From: Ptiloglossa arizonensis
Lineage: Eukaryota; Arthropoda; Insecta; Hymenoptera; Colletidae
Reading direction: 5' to 3'
Assembly (NCBI RefSeq): GCF_051014685.1
Contig: NC_135051.1
Coordinates: 9,815,557-9,879,556, forward strand
Length of the DNA: 64,000 nt
A program made the position numbers and the translations under genes. The notes under the pieces are model-generated. The model saw only the letters and a list, made by a program, of their open reading frames with translations, did no database searches and had not been told where the DNA came from. Positions 1-13,400 of the stretch are shown piece after piece (the stretch's first letter is position 1; every line of letters starts with the position of its first letter).

Positions 1-2549
1 GTCCCGACGCGGCTACGAGAGAAAAAAAAGAGAGAGAAACAAAGCGAGGAGGCAAAAAGAGCAAAGAGGAAGCCGGTTAAGTATACACGCGCGGCGGTGT
101 AGGCCTGGTGGCGGCTGGTAAAAGTGCGGCAGCGCGTTTAATTTCGGCTTTCCTCGCGCCGAAAATATTCGCGCCACTTTCCGCGCCGGCATAGCTTCAC
201 GGCTAACAGGGATTCCTACGGAGACCGGTGTCGGTTACCTAATTATAGTTGCATAGAAATCTGTAAGGGGACACCGGCGAGAGACTCGGGGCCGCGCCTT
301 ATGCACTCGGGTTGCAGTGAAAACGCAGCGCGCTCGCGCGAGCCCGCTTCTGCACGCACCCGCGTCCACGCACGCGGAAGATTCCTTTGCTCGCGTGCGT
401 CGTGCACCGCTCCACCGCGATCCCGCCATTTCCGGATAAATCTTGCTTTTCGTCTGTCCTTCGTCTTCCGACTTTCATTTCGCCTCGACGGATTCCCGAA
501 TCGAAACGTTCGACGAATACTTGGACAAACGAACGATTCGATCGTCCACCTTTTTTACACCGAAATTTCTTTCAAAATCTCTTTCGATTTTCCTTGCTCG
601 TCGAGCGAGCGGACGAGATTTCAAAATTGAAACGTCGAGAAGATTCCCAAGTATCGAAAAGCATCGAGTACCTCGACTCTCGTACGCGGAATTTATCCAT
701 AAAGAAGAACACAGTTCGTAGGATAGACACGGAATAATAGTTCCAGGGAATTTCCCAACGAAACTGGTTCCTCCGTTTTCGAACAGAGCGCCTCGGAGCT
801 TCTCGGAATATTCCCGAGTTTTCCGAAGGAGCCACTTTAGGAGCAATTTGTCATTCGGTGACCCTATCCGGGGATTACGTGGGAACCAGGTGTATCGTTC
901 GACTCGCGGGGAAACAGGCGTCGACGAATTTTTACAAACTTTATCTCGAGCAAAAAGCATGTAGGTATTCGCTGTAAGAAGCTCAAGGACCGAGCTCCGG
1001 ACATTCGATCGGATCTTTTAACCGCGCGTACGTAAGGACGATCCAGGCATAGTTACGCGGTACTGGTTCCCCGGTAATCGAGACTCGTTACACTTTTTGC
1101 CGGCCAGTTACTTCGCCGAGGAAAAGCAGTGCGAACGCGCCCGAACGTTGTTCTACGTCGAGTATTACGCGTCTCGAGTCCGGGTTACGCGGGTTCCTGG
1201 GTCTACAAACTTGGACGAATACCGGCTCTTCCACTGTAAATCATACAAGAAGATTAACAAGATCTCTCAGAAATATCTATTAATAGACCGTCCGCGCGCA
1301 TCGCTCGGTACGCGCACGAAAATGTTCATTTCACGATCGATTTACCTTTTCGCGGATGTCAAATGAAAACGAATCCGTCGCTACTTTGTCCACGATCGTC
1401 CGGGTCCGTCCCCGGAGGGGACCACGAGCGAAATCGATATGGATTTTATTTAAAAATAAACCTATTTCCCGTCGCGCTCGATATCGCACGGTGAAAGGCA
1501 GAATCGATCGACCAGGATCTTCCGCATCGACATCTTCGATTTCTTTCTCCGATCTCTCGTCTCTGTAGAAAACCACCGATGGTTGATCGAGAATTTCGGC
1601 GGAATCGCGGCCAGGTTTCGACGAACGATCCCCGTAAACGGATTTACGCGGTTCTCGATACGAAGCGTGTCGTGCAGAAGGAGATTCTATTTCGAGTCGG
1701 GTTCCTTGGTTGAGGGCAGAAAGGAAGGCCCGTCGTTCGGACGGGCGTGGACGCGAATCGAGGAAGTAAAGTTTCCATTATCGATTACGTCCTCGTGGTA
1801 CTCAGGTGCGGTCCGCGTGCGGTTGTAAATCCACGACGCGACGCACGGGTGATTCGACGACGCCGGTAATCGATCCCTTTCACTCGCCGCATCGATTCGC
1901 GGGTTACATAAATTCGTCGATTAACGCGGGCAAATTAATTGCCCCCGTACCGTTCGTTACCGTTCTCTTTCCTTTCCGGAATTCGCTCGTTTTCATCGAT
2001 CGAAACACCTTCGCGAAACATTCCGTACGACGAAATCTTTCGTTTCGCGGACGAAGTTTATAAGGACGATCGTCTTATAAGGACGAAGGTCGACCCTGGT
2101 ACCGGTAGCGTTTCGACGAACCGACCGTTGCGTCGCGCGTACGTCTCGTCGCTTCGAACGTAAACAAATGGCAGGTAGCTTCGACGTCGAATACGTTTCG
2201 AAGAAACACGGTACCGGACTCGAAACGTTTCCAAGGTTCTCGCGAATACGAAAGGGAAATCAATGTCGCGAAGATCGTGGGATCGAACGTCGGATCGTTC
2301 GCGATCGCAGCCCGTGCAAATTGGCGCACTCGTCGCTCTGCGCAATTATAATACGGTTGCAACATTTCTCGTGGGCGCAGAAACGAGACAAAAGCGTAGA
2401 CACCCTCGCGTACGTTCACCCGCGGCTAGCTCCAGCATCCGGAATGATTGCGCAAACAGTACATGATACGGCAATTTGCCGAGCGAACCTTGCGCTTTCG
2501 TTCGTGGACGCGTTCTCTGCCGCAAATGTCGTCGTCGCGATCTCGATCG

Positions 2550-2578
2550 CCGAGCCGAGCCGAGCCGAGCCGAGCCGA
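2550..2578. repeat. (CCGAG)n microsatellite
   Basis: About five and a half uninterrupted copies of CCGAG are read directly from the sequence. No coding frame depends on it. Confidence 0.9.
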
Positions 2579-2977
2579 CGACTCTCGTCTTTTCGAAAAT
2601 CGATCGATGGGAACTCACGGGAGGAAAAACGATCGAAGCTGTCGCTTTCGTTCGACACCGCTTTTGGGCAGAGGATTTCCCGGCCGCGGCGCAGAGAGGA
2701 TAGGCCCTCTTGCGCGTCGTTGAATCGCCGGTAGTGTGTCATTCTAAAAATAGAGAGAGGTTGAAACGAGAGAGTAGCCGCGATCCGGGAGAAAGAGAGG
2801 CGGGATCTCGGCTCCTATAGTCCCGGTCGTGAACCCGAAGAACGACCTCGGAGAAACGCCGGCCAAAGAGAGGGACGAGGTAAAGAAGGAGAAACAGGAG
2901 GGAGAGAGACCGGAGCGCGGAACCGGGACGGAAAGAGACGCGACCAACGATACCACCATCGAACGAACCGACCGACC

Positions 2978-2998
2978 AACCAACCAACCAACCAACCA
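2978..2998. repeat. (CCAA)n microsatellite
   Basis: A short tetranucleotide run (CGAC grading into CAAC) is seen directly. It lies within a purine-rich stretch that begins near 2750. Confidence 0.85.
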
Positions 2999-3135
2999 GA
3001 GAAGGGAAACCAAGAATTAAATTAAGCGCGCGAAAGACTTTCAAGTACCACGAACACGACGACAGCCCTGAAAATCTCCTCCGCGCGATTTTAAATATCA
3101 CGCAGTACTTGTCGAACATGGGAAAAACTGAGGGC

Positions 3136-3205
3136 GCGCATGCGCTCGTGTCGACGCGAGGGCGAGCGCGAGCGCGAGCACCAGCGCGAGCACCAGCGCA
3201 TGCGC
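3136..3205. promoter_or_regulatory. Two NRF-1-type palindromes flanking a GAGCGC repeat
   Basis: The perfect palindrome GCGCATGCGC occurs at 3136-3145 and again at 3196-3205, exactly 60 bases apart. Between them is a GCGAGC/CAGCGC-type repeat. GCGCATGCGC is the core of the binding site of NRF-1 (erect wing in flies), which is typical of CpG-rich metazoan promoters. A promoter for the LIM gene here is inferred from the motif and its position 2.2 kb upstream of the coding start. Confidence 0.35.
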
Positions 3206-5411
3206 CTCGATCCGCTTCGAGCACTTTCTAATTTTACTGCGGCGCGTTAGTTTATGGCGGAATCGAACTGGCCGGAGCGTTCTCTTTCTGTTTATAAACC
3301 GTGGCGGACGGACCACGGTACGCGCTGGAATTCGTCGAATCGTTGTCGCGATCGATTCGGTTCGCTGACAAATCGGAGGAAATCGAATTTTCGACGCGAG
3401 ACGGGGACCGTGATCGCGATGATCGACTCGGAAAAACGGGCAGTACAGCGGGCCGACTGTCACGGGCCGAGATCGTTCGCACGACTGGTACAGTGTCCCT
3501 GTAACCGAGGTTTACCGATACTTTCCCCACCAGCGATATCTCCGTCGAACCGAGCGTCAAACGAATCCCGAGTGCCCCGATCGGGACCCCGCGAACCTAC
3601 GAACGAAACGATCCCCGATAAGAGCTCGGTTTCCAGTTCCGTTTGCATTTCGATTCCTCGAGACGCGGCGCTCGAAGCTCGAATAATTTAAAATTATCCT
3701 CGAGCCGGCGGAAGTTACGAATCGCTCGGTTTTTTTCGGCGACGATTACGAACGGACGAGGACAAGCGCAACGGGCGATCGGAACACGTTCGCTGCTAGC
3801 GTCGCGCGATAACTCGCGTAACGACGACGCCCGTAACGCTACAATATATCGACGCTGACGAGACAGTTAGGTATTTCTTAACGACCACTTTAGGCGAATA
3901 TATAGTTCCGCGTCGTCTTGCCGCATGATCCGCTAAAAACGTCCGCGCGACACACTCGAGTAACGGAATCATAACTGTAGCCATTAAAGAGACGTCTAAG
4001 AGCCCTTGGCTTCTGCGCGCTCGTGCAACGCCATTGGCTAATTTGCACCCAGTAATTTACGGGCATTTAGAGGCCCCTGGTGCTTCTACTTCCTCGAAAA
4101 GAGACAAACCCGACCTTGCGGAAAGTAAGTAACCGGGTATCTGATCGCAAATCCTTAACGACGCGTTCGGGGTTCGAGTTGACCCCCGTTAAGGGACCCG
4201 AATGCCCCGAGTCTGCTCGCTTGCTTGCTCGCTCGCTCGGTTGCGCATCGTGAACGCGGAACACGCTTCATCGCTCGCGATACAGGTGATGCTCGAGACA
4301 TCGTTGATCTTCGCGAAGCTGGTCAACGAGCTCGAACCCTGAAATTCCACGGTTTGGCTATTGTTCTCGAAAAAAATACCATCTGGATCGACTCTTCGTC
4401 TAGGGTCCACGTTGATCTTAGAGGACGATCGAATAGTTCCGACTGCACTCGTTCGAAATACGGTAGTCGGGGTATCCTTGAGCAGTTTCAAGTTTCATTT
4501 TCGAAATACGTCCCGTCGCGGCGGCATAAATACGCGGACGCACGGAATGGCTAATAATAGGAGGGTTCGGCTTGCCAAGCAACTGGCCTGCACCGCTTCC
4601 TGAGTTCCACACGTCCGAATCTTTCCTTAATTTCGACGCGCCGGAGGAATTAACGCGGCTCGCGGTATTCCGCTGCGAATTACGCTCGGTGACCCTCGCG
4701 GAGGAACAACGGATCTCGTTGTTCACGAAACGTGTTGCCCCTACCGATCCGAGAATAGAACCGCCGGCTTCGAGAAAGTATCTCCGCGCGCGCACTTTCG
4801 TAATCGGACCGCGGATGTTTTGCGCGAGCGAAACGCCCCCAAATATGCGGAAATCTTCTTCGAACCGACTTGCCCTCGTCTCGAACAAGATCGATCTACT
4901 TAACCCATCGGTAAAAGTAAATTTTAAATGGAACTGCACCGCGTTAACGTGTAAATCTCATCGTTGACTATCGAGAGCGAGTGCGCTCGAAGAGAAGGAA
5001 GCTTCGATTTCGATTCTTTCGTGGTCGAATACCCTCCGACAGTTTGACGACCGTTTCGAGAAAGGGGTTGTTAACCCGAGGTTAACTCCGAGTCATCGAA
5101 CGTCGAACCCGCAATGACACGTCCCCCACCGTCTATTTTATGGGACTACTCGCTGAGAGTTTTATCTTCGCGCACCTATAAACCTCCCTACTGGTCGCGT
5201 AGATCCTCCCTCGCGTAGATTCTCTCCCAATGATCGGGAACGGTCGTTCCGAAGAAAAAGAGGTTGCTCGTAACTCTCCTAAAAATGAAATACCCTTTTC
5301 CTTCCATGTTGTAGTAAATAGACCGCTCGCGATCGACGAATGGTTACCAATGCGTTCGGTCTGGTTCCAGGTGTCCACGGTGCGACTGTCCGAGGAACGA
5401 GGCGCGCCATA

Positions 5412-7475
5412 ATGGCGGAGGTGGCGACGAAGAAATCGATCAACGTCGTAAGTAGCAAGAAGAGCGAGGTGTGCGGTGTGCAGTCTAACAACGGTTTGCT
5501 AGATTTGGATAACCTAACCGCGAGTAACAACCAATTAATCACGTTGTGCGACACCAACGACGACGAAGACGACCTAATCCTGACTAACAACACGCGTAAC
5601 GAGCTAGGCAGCGACGACAAGAGCCTCCAGGAGCTGATCGAGAGCGAGCTGGCGCTGAGAATCTGCTCCAGCACCGAGGAGGAGACGCTCGTCGAGGCGG
5701 ACGAGCGCCAGGAATCGACGAACGAGCCGGAAACGGTGAAAAGAATCGTGCTGGACAGGCGACAAGACACCGTCGACGTGAACACCGAGTTCATCGAGGC
5801 GGAGAGCGAGCACTGTGCCTTGATCGAGGAGCCGTACAGTTATCAAAACGGTCACGTGTCACCCGATACCAAGATCTCGGGTTCCTCCTACGAGGAGAGC
5901 GCGAAGCCAGAACCGATCGCGACGGGTTTCCGGGGCGAGGAGGGGCAGGAAGAGGAGGAGAAGGAGCACGAGCAGGTATTCGACGAACAGCCGGAAGTTG
6001 CCAGCACGATTGTCGTTCAGGAAACAAGGACGGACGAGATCGAACGGTCCGCCGACGATGCCGAATCGTTCGTAGGCGAGAAGGTTCTCCAAGAGGAATC
6101 GGAAGAGGATACCGGAACCAAGCTCGCGGATGTCGAGCGGATCGACGCCACCTCGGCGGAGGATACTCAGCTGATAGACGTCGCGAACACCTGGACCGAG
6201 CAGGCGACGCTCCCAGATGGGCAACATGCTGGACAACGTTTCTACAAGTTCGAGCAGACCCTCTGTCAGCGTAACCTCGACGCGAGGGACTCTCGAGAGC
6301 TCCTCGAGGGTTCTTTGCCCGATGACGACAACCCTGGTGAACCCTCCGAAACCGTGATGGCCGAGACTGGTAAGGAACAAGACGCCGAACGCGATGGAAA
6401 CGAACTTCCAATCGAGGTGGACTCCAAAGTATTCTTGGACGAGAAATCTTTCAAGAACAAGAAGACTCCCGAGAATTTTCAAGAGTGGCTCGATCCGGCG
6501 AAACCGGACGAGGATCCGGAGGAAGACCCAAGGACCGAGCCGGTGGAGCTGCCAGGAATAGCGAAGGAGGACGATTCGCGGCTGATCGACGTTTCCGGCA
6601 CTTGGACCGAGCAGGTAACGTTTTCGGAGGGTCACCAGGCTAGCCAGCTTTGCTACAAATTCGACCAGACCCTTTGCCGGCGTAACCCCAACTCCGAAGA
6701 CGCCAGAGAAGTAGGTCTCGAGGAGTCCTTGGCCGATGACAACAAGCCCGACGACTCCTCCGAAACCGTGATGCCCGAGACCGGGAAGGAACAGGACGTC
6801 GAGGACGATGGGAACGAACTACCGGTCGAGGAGGAGTCCAAGGTGTCCTCGGGGGAGAAACTGTCCAGCTCGTTGGACGAGAAGGTTCCCGCCGACAACG
6901 AGGACTGGTCCATCCCCGAAGAATTCGACGAGTGGTCCGCTCCCGCGAAATCCACCGAGGAACTCGAAGAGGGGGCTCGTGGGTCCCCGATCGCTCGGTC
7001 CAGGAGCTTCGACGACGGTACGTTGAGCCAATCCGAGGCGTCGACCGACGCAGCCAGCACCCAGGAGTTCATAGACACGGAACGTCGCGTGTTGAGCGAG
7101 GAAGGCGGCGAACACCTCCCGGAGGACTCGGGGAAGACGGATCTCCGATCAAGGAGTCTGGAACTCGTCGAGGACGAGGAAGTCGACATCAAGGAGGAGG
7201 AAATGAAAGAGGAAGCGAACGATAACGCGGACGAGCAGAACGCGATAGCGGAATCGTCCAGTGAACTCTCGGTGTCCGAGGCCACGTTCATCGAGAAAAC
7301 CGAAGTGGTAATATCCGAGAGTAGCGTGACCATTTTCTCGGAGACCAAGTGCCTCGAGTCCGGAAACGACTCGGAACCGATGCTCGACGATCACCCGGAG
7401 AACATCGACTCACCCCCTCGCGCACCCCTCGCTACCCCGGACGACGAGGCCAGCGACTCCTCCAACATGTGTGAC
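5412..7475 (+). CDS. LIM gene exon 1: acidic N-terminal region with internal repeat
   Basis: 688 codons, ending in phase 0 at GAC followed by the donor GTAAGTGCG. The product is extremely rich in Glu, Asp and Ser and probably disordered. It has no signal peptide, membrane segment or known domain. Two homologous blocks start at LIDV(A/S)xTWTEQ (6171 and 6582, 137 codons apart). They also share YKF(E/D)QTLC, SETVM(A/P)ETGKEQD and F(Q/D)EW. The long uninterrupted frame and coding-type codon use make this the most secure exon. An acceptor-like CCAG ending at 5370 suggests upstream untranslated exons. Confidence 0.9.
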
Positions 7476-10400
7476 GTAAGTGCGTTCAATCCTTTCGCGA
7501 CTGATCTACTCCGTCACCGAGTCCCCGGTTCAACGCGCGGATTCGGAAGCGAGCAAGGTACGACGGACGATGCTTGAGACGTTGACGCCGCCTCCGATAC
7601 CCTTCTTCGACTCGCGAACTCTACTAAACCGATGCTTGCGCTTGTACGGCCAATTACGTGTTCTTGTTCTTGTTGTTATTGTTGTTCTTGCTGTTCTTGC
7701 TGTTCTTATTGTTGTTGTTGTTGTTGTTGTTGTTCTTGTTGTTGATGTTGTTTTTGTTTTTCTTTTTTGGGGGCAAAGGGAGGAGGGGGAAGAGTGTTAA
7801 CGATAATGCATTTAAGGTTTTTCGAGATTAAGAAATGTCTCTCCTGGTTCTGTAATTTATAAGATATCGAAAGTGGAAACTAGAGGGGTCAGAAGAAGAA
7901 CCTTTTAGCAACGAAGGTACAGGATTTTTACATTTGGAAAATTTTATCGACGAGAGTTCTCTCGTGTACCAAGACGCCAAAAATTCGAATCGCGTTGTCG
8001 TACGAACAAAAATGTAACACGCTTTGGACATTTAAACGGAGGAGAGGCTTCGACAGGAATATTTTAAAATAGCGAATCGGAATAGCGGTTTCAAAGTATG
8101 TACGTAATTGGCTGACTTCGGTGCTCCCGAGGAGGTACTTTCGTTCCGAATCGATGGTACCCGAGTAACAAAGAGGCAGGCGTTCGTTCGCGTTCCAGCC
8201 GAGTGTTGAGTAATTCTTGCAAACGAGCCATTCCGGCTCCGCTTTTCCTGGCGGTTCGCTGCAAGACTAATTACACCGTTGGGCGTGCTCCCACGCATAT
8301 TTCGCGCCGGTAATAATTAATCTCATTAATTCCCGGCAACATTGTAATCGAGCAGGCTCGCGATTTTTCATCGACCGGTGTATTTCGATCTTTCGTACGA
8401 GTTTCGTCCTCGTTCGTTTTTCACGTCGCTCGAGAGCGTAACGCGTACAGGGTGGGCTACTCGACTCGATCGTATCAAAGTTCTCCTCGTCGCGAGTTAT
8501 ACGATTTCAAAGAACATTCGAAGCGGTAGGTGCGAACAATACTCGTCACAGGATTGAATGGTCCCGTCGGAGAACGTCGGCGCGTTTAATTAAACAACAA
8601 AGGCCTAATTGGCTCGTTGACATCGCGCAGCCACGCGTAACCACTTTCGGTCTCCGTTGTTTCTCTTCATTGACACCCGTAAGAATACGGCACGCGAGCG
8701 GGCACGCGCGGACGAACGCGAAACGAATCTGGTTCACGGTTACGAACGAAATTGACGCTTCGGAGCCGGTAAACGGTATCCGAAAGAAGAAAAAAGCCGA
8801 TAGGTGAGGTCGCGATACGGCAATACGGAATATCGGCTCGAAGCAGATTTCGAAAGCTCGAGCCGATTACGAATTCGTAGAAATCGCGACGACGTCGCTT
8901 GGTTTCGTTATCCAACCGGCGGTGGGCTTAACGTCCAAGAAACAACACCGAAGCAACGTACGAAGGACACGGTATAGGTGGACGACTCAACGACTTACGC
9001 GACACACGACCCTACGACTTTACGGGCGTAAAAACTGTCGACGTTATTAACTCTGCGCTTAATCGCATACCAGACGAGACATCGACGATGTACCGTGGAT
9101 AAAAGGTCAAGTCTTTTACTTTCTGCGTTTCATCGACCGATAAAAAGGTCTAAAGAACGATAAAAAGGTTGTGGAAATAATTAACCAAGAATATTTAGAG
9201 GGACGATAAAAAGCGTGTAAAACTAATACAAGAATATAAAAAAATATAGAACAAAGTTCCCGCTCGCGCCAAGGCGAACTCGAGATAAAGGTTATCGCCG
9301 CTGTCGCTCGCCGAGTATACGTTCGCGATAAGCGAACGAGAAAGCGAACAACACGATGCCAATACGGACGATATTGACCAACCTTCGTACGCGAATAATA
9401 AACGGGCCGGTGCGATTACGGCATAAGGTTCTCGGTAGCGCGAGATTGTTTACGCTAGCGTAAACAAGGCATCGGGTTACCGATTACGCACGATGCGTGC
9501 CAGCCTGCACGGATGCATCGCGACATTGTCGGCAAGAAACATAAACGCGTAACGTTATCGGTAACGAGTCTCGTTATCGGTCGATACGCTGGTAAAACAA
9601 TTCCAGTCCGTGTTCGACGAACAACGACCAACAAGTAGAAACGAATAATTCGCGTAGCGGAAGCGTTCGGCTCGTTTATCAAGCCGACGGTACGAAATCG
9701 AGTTATCAAAGAGCCGGTTCAACGACCACCGCCCATAATCGCGTACAAGTAACCTATTCCGCGTTGAAACAGGCTTAACCAAGATCGAGGTCGTGCCAGA
9801 AACGGGCGAACCTCGACGTCTCGGCTCCGACGCTCGCGTTTCGAGCAACGCTCGGTGCGCTTCGGCTCGCGCGTTATCGCCGGGATGATGTATCGACGGT
9901 CTCATTGATTGCCTTATCGGCCAACGAGGAAACATCGTCTGTTTCGCGCGCGTTGCTTTCCTCGATGGACACTACTTCCGGAGAAGGAAAGAAAAGGAAA
10001 GAAAGTTCGAACAGCTTCGAATTCCTGCGAGGAACGTATCTTTCCAAGAAACTGTTTTAAACCAAGAGTCTTTCGAGGATCGAATTCCAACGGCAGAGAT
10101 GACGCAAGACCGAACACGCTCGCAACTCCTGGAAAGTGGAGTCTGTGATTCGAATTGAACGAGGGGTATAGTTATTCCGAGTCGAAACCACCCGGTGGTG
10201 GTGGTGGTGATGGTGGAGGTATTATTATCGGTCGTGATCTTCGGATCAACGGGTTTATAGGCATCGAGTCCTCGGTACTCGTGAATAAATCCTTGCAACT
10301 ACTGGAGAGTGGAGCGTAGAGTGTTCCGAGTTAAACCCACTGGTCGAGGTGGCCATTGGCGATCTTTGAACCCTAAGGGGAGTTTAAGAACGCCTGGTCC

Positions 10401-13400
10401 GGGTAACTCGGGTCAAAGGAGTTTTCCTCGCCGGAGAACCTTTGGGGTAAGATTTTCCAAGCCCCGAAGGGTCGTTGGATCGAAGCCGGTGACTCGATTT
10501 TCGTAAAGAAAAGAATCCCGGGCGCGTTAGGTTCGTAGCACGGTCCGGCGTCGATATCGAGGTCGATGTTTCGTCGAGAGCCGGCGAGCGGCCAATCCCG
10601 AGCTCCGCTTGCCGGTAGATCGGGCTGGTAGGTTTCGTTCTGCCGGTTGAGCACCGTCTGGCTCCCCTCGTGTTTCACCTGGCCACACGTACGCGGCCAA
10701 CCGTCTCCCTGTGTCCGGTGGAAACGGCCAATCGCGGAAATCCACCGTATCCCCACGATTTCCTCCCGCTTGTCCACGCTTTGGAGAGCACCGGAGTTTC
10801 CTGAACCTGGCCTCTCCGGACGCGCAGACATCTCCGGAGTCGTGGATACGCCGGTTCCCCGAACCACTCTCGATCGCTCTGTTTGCCCGCTCGTCGAGGA
10901 TGATCATCGGCCAGGTAGGAGACACATCGCGAGGAATCTTCCTTTTCCACTGTCTCGTTGCGTTCTCTGACGTTGAATATTTATTTTACGCTCTGTCGAT
11001 CGGCGTCTCTCTCGCTCTCTCTCTTTCTCACTTCGTGGAACTTTGATCGCCGTTGAACGATCCATCCTGCCGTTTTAGCTACCGGTTAGTCGGAAGGTCC
11101 CTGGATATTTTCCTTTTCCGCGCGCGCACACGCGTTGTTCTTCCGATCGGTATCGAGCGATCCGTCCGAGCGAGTGGCAAGGGAGAGCCGGTCCCAGGGC
11201 GCTCGAGGAACACGATTCCCCTTCCAATCGGTGCTCCCTTATTCGCTCTCTCGCTCTCGTTCCTCGACGGCCGGTCTTCGTCGTTCTTCCGTCGACCTCG
11301 TTGCCAAGGTAGACGCGCGCTGTCGTCCCGAGTGGGTGGCCGTTCTTCGTGTTCGTCGCCGAGTCTTCCTCGATTTTCGCGCACAGTGTCCGCGGTGATC
11401 CATGAGTACGATCCTGGGTCCGTGTGTAGCCGAAATCCATGGTGCGCGAAACGATCGGGAAAGTGGGACCTTAGGATCGACGTGGCTCGCCCCATGGAAC
11501 CGACAATTTTCCACGGTACGGGAATCCTGCGACCCGTGTTCTTTTGTTCTTTTGTTCTTTTGGGAGTGCGTTATCGACGTCGTTTCGGTCAACGCGACAA
11601 ACTATCGCCCGCATAGTTTGCGGAACGAATACAGCTGGGTACTCGAGGTACCGCCGAGTGGTTCCCGGTAACCCTCTTGTCCTCCGACGGTGTCAAATTC
11701 CGACGTGAGACGAAACGTAACATTTTTCAAACGTTTCGAACATTTCTCCGCGCGTTCCCAGAGCGGGTTTCCGATGGGTTAGGTACAACGAGGTTGCGTC
11801 CAGCTAGGTTGATTCTAGATCGGTCGGGGTTAGGTGCAACCAGGGTGATTGGAGCGAGTGCAAGAACCCTAGGGTCCCGGACTTATCGGGCGAGGGGGTA
11901 CCGTGTTTCCATCGGTTTCCCATACCCGGAGACTCTCCCGCAAGCCTCGAGCGTCTCGCGAGATCCGTCTCCGAAATTGTGAAAGTGAATCGGTAGCGTC
12001 GCCCGTTGAATTAGAAAGTCTGGTCTAACGCGTTACGAAAGTTCCCGGGCTGCTCCCGTTCACCGTGACCATCTTATTCTTCGTCGAATCCGCGCGCGAC
12101 GAACAACGATCCTCTTGGATCGTTCCCGTGCACGCGAGCACCGCGTACGCATCGGGAGATATTACGATCGTGTCCTGTACACGGGACGGGAAACGTGGCT
12201 GCGTGACTTTCGAAAGGCTCTCCTCGGCTACTGCCTTTCGGGAAGAATGCAGCGTAATCGTCGGTTCGAATCGGGTTCCTCGAGTTACGTGGCCCGTAAT
12301 TACGTGTCTCTCGCGCTCGCTCGCGAAGAAGCGACGCCGTGTAACGAAGCATTGTGCCGATCACCGGGCCTCTCCTCCACTCTCCTCTCCTCTCCTTTTA
12401 TCGTCTAATAATACGATCGCGATAAAGTCGTCCCTGGTACCTGGTGGTGAACGCCGCGACGGCGGCGATCCTCGTAACTAATTTGCTCGGGGATCTCTTC
12501 ATTAAGCACCGAGGCAACCAGACCAAAAGGAATTCCACCGCTACATCGCTCCTTCGAACTTTCGCCGCTGGCGTAATTAAGATTCGCTCGCGGAAGACGA
12601 GTCGTACGTAGCGTTGATCTCCGATCGGTGACCGAAACCAGACCTAACCAGCATCTCCGTGCGTACGCGCGCATGCACCAGTGTTTCTCAAACTTTTCGT
12701 AACACGCGACCGCCAGACCAAGAACGGTCGAGCTCTACGTTTACCGAGATTCCTTATCACCGACCGGAGCGGAGATCCAGTTTTTTCTCGGACAAACTTT
12801 TATTACCTTCCAAGGTAATGGGAAAAGTATATTTCCCAGAGGGAAATTACGTTCTACGAAAGATAATATTCGAATAGAAAAACGAGAAGTTTAAAAGTTA
12901 CTCGGTCTGTAAAAGATTCGAACCTTTCTTTTTTATCGCGCACGCGAGCGAATACGGTTGAACGTTTAAAGAGCAGCTCTCTTCGAGTATACGTTTGAAC
13001 CGCAGAATTGAGAATTCAGGAATCTGTGAATTGCAAAAAAAAAAAAGAAAACGTAAGTTAGGTTCGCGTGAAAATTCATCGCCGCTCCGTGTAATTCCAT
13101 CGTCGTTGACCGACGTATAAATACGACCCGCGGGGAGAACGATACGCTCGACTCCGTCTATGAATATTTAGCAGAACGGTAATTGCTATCCCCGCGATCG
13201 TGTCAATTAAAGCGAGAACGTTAAGATTACTGTACACCGTCCTCGTAAAGTGAAATAAAGTTCCTCTGTTCGCTCGGGTTCGCGCAATTGGTCGAAGGAT
13301 CCCCTTGTCCGCGGGTCGACGTTCGTGAACGATAGTCGCGACGGAAATTCATTAGGCATAACAACCGCGATAAAAATCACCGTGAGAAAAACACCGTCGC

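Larger units (their letters stand above)
1..5369. other. Upstream region of the LIM gene, no coding exon found
   Basis: I find no convincing coding exon here. The open frames are chance frames in CpG-rich DNA. The stretch from about 300 to 430 is very GC-rich and could hold a transcription start. A good donor-like site (AAA then GTAAGT) lies at 4125, so an untranslated exon may end at 4124. An acceptor-like CCAG ends at 5370, just before the first coding exon. The 5' untranslated exons of the LIM gene therefore probably lie in this region, but I cannot place them. Confidence 0.5.

Noticed and set aside
11770..11850. GGTTAGGT repeats, telomere-like
   Set aside because: Two or three isolated GGTTAGGT-containing units only. 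There is no tandem TTAGG array.
12258..12285. GGTTCGAATC, T-arm-like motif
   Set aside because: The five-base stems around the loop do not pair, and no D-arm lies upstream.
13115..13160. TATAAATA box in intron 1
   Set aside because: The first ATG downstream stops after two codons, and no exon follows at a suitable distance.
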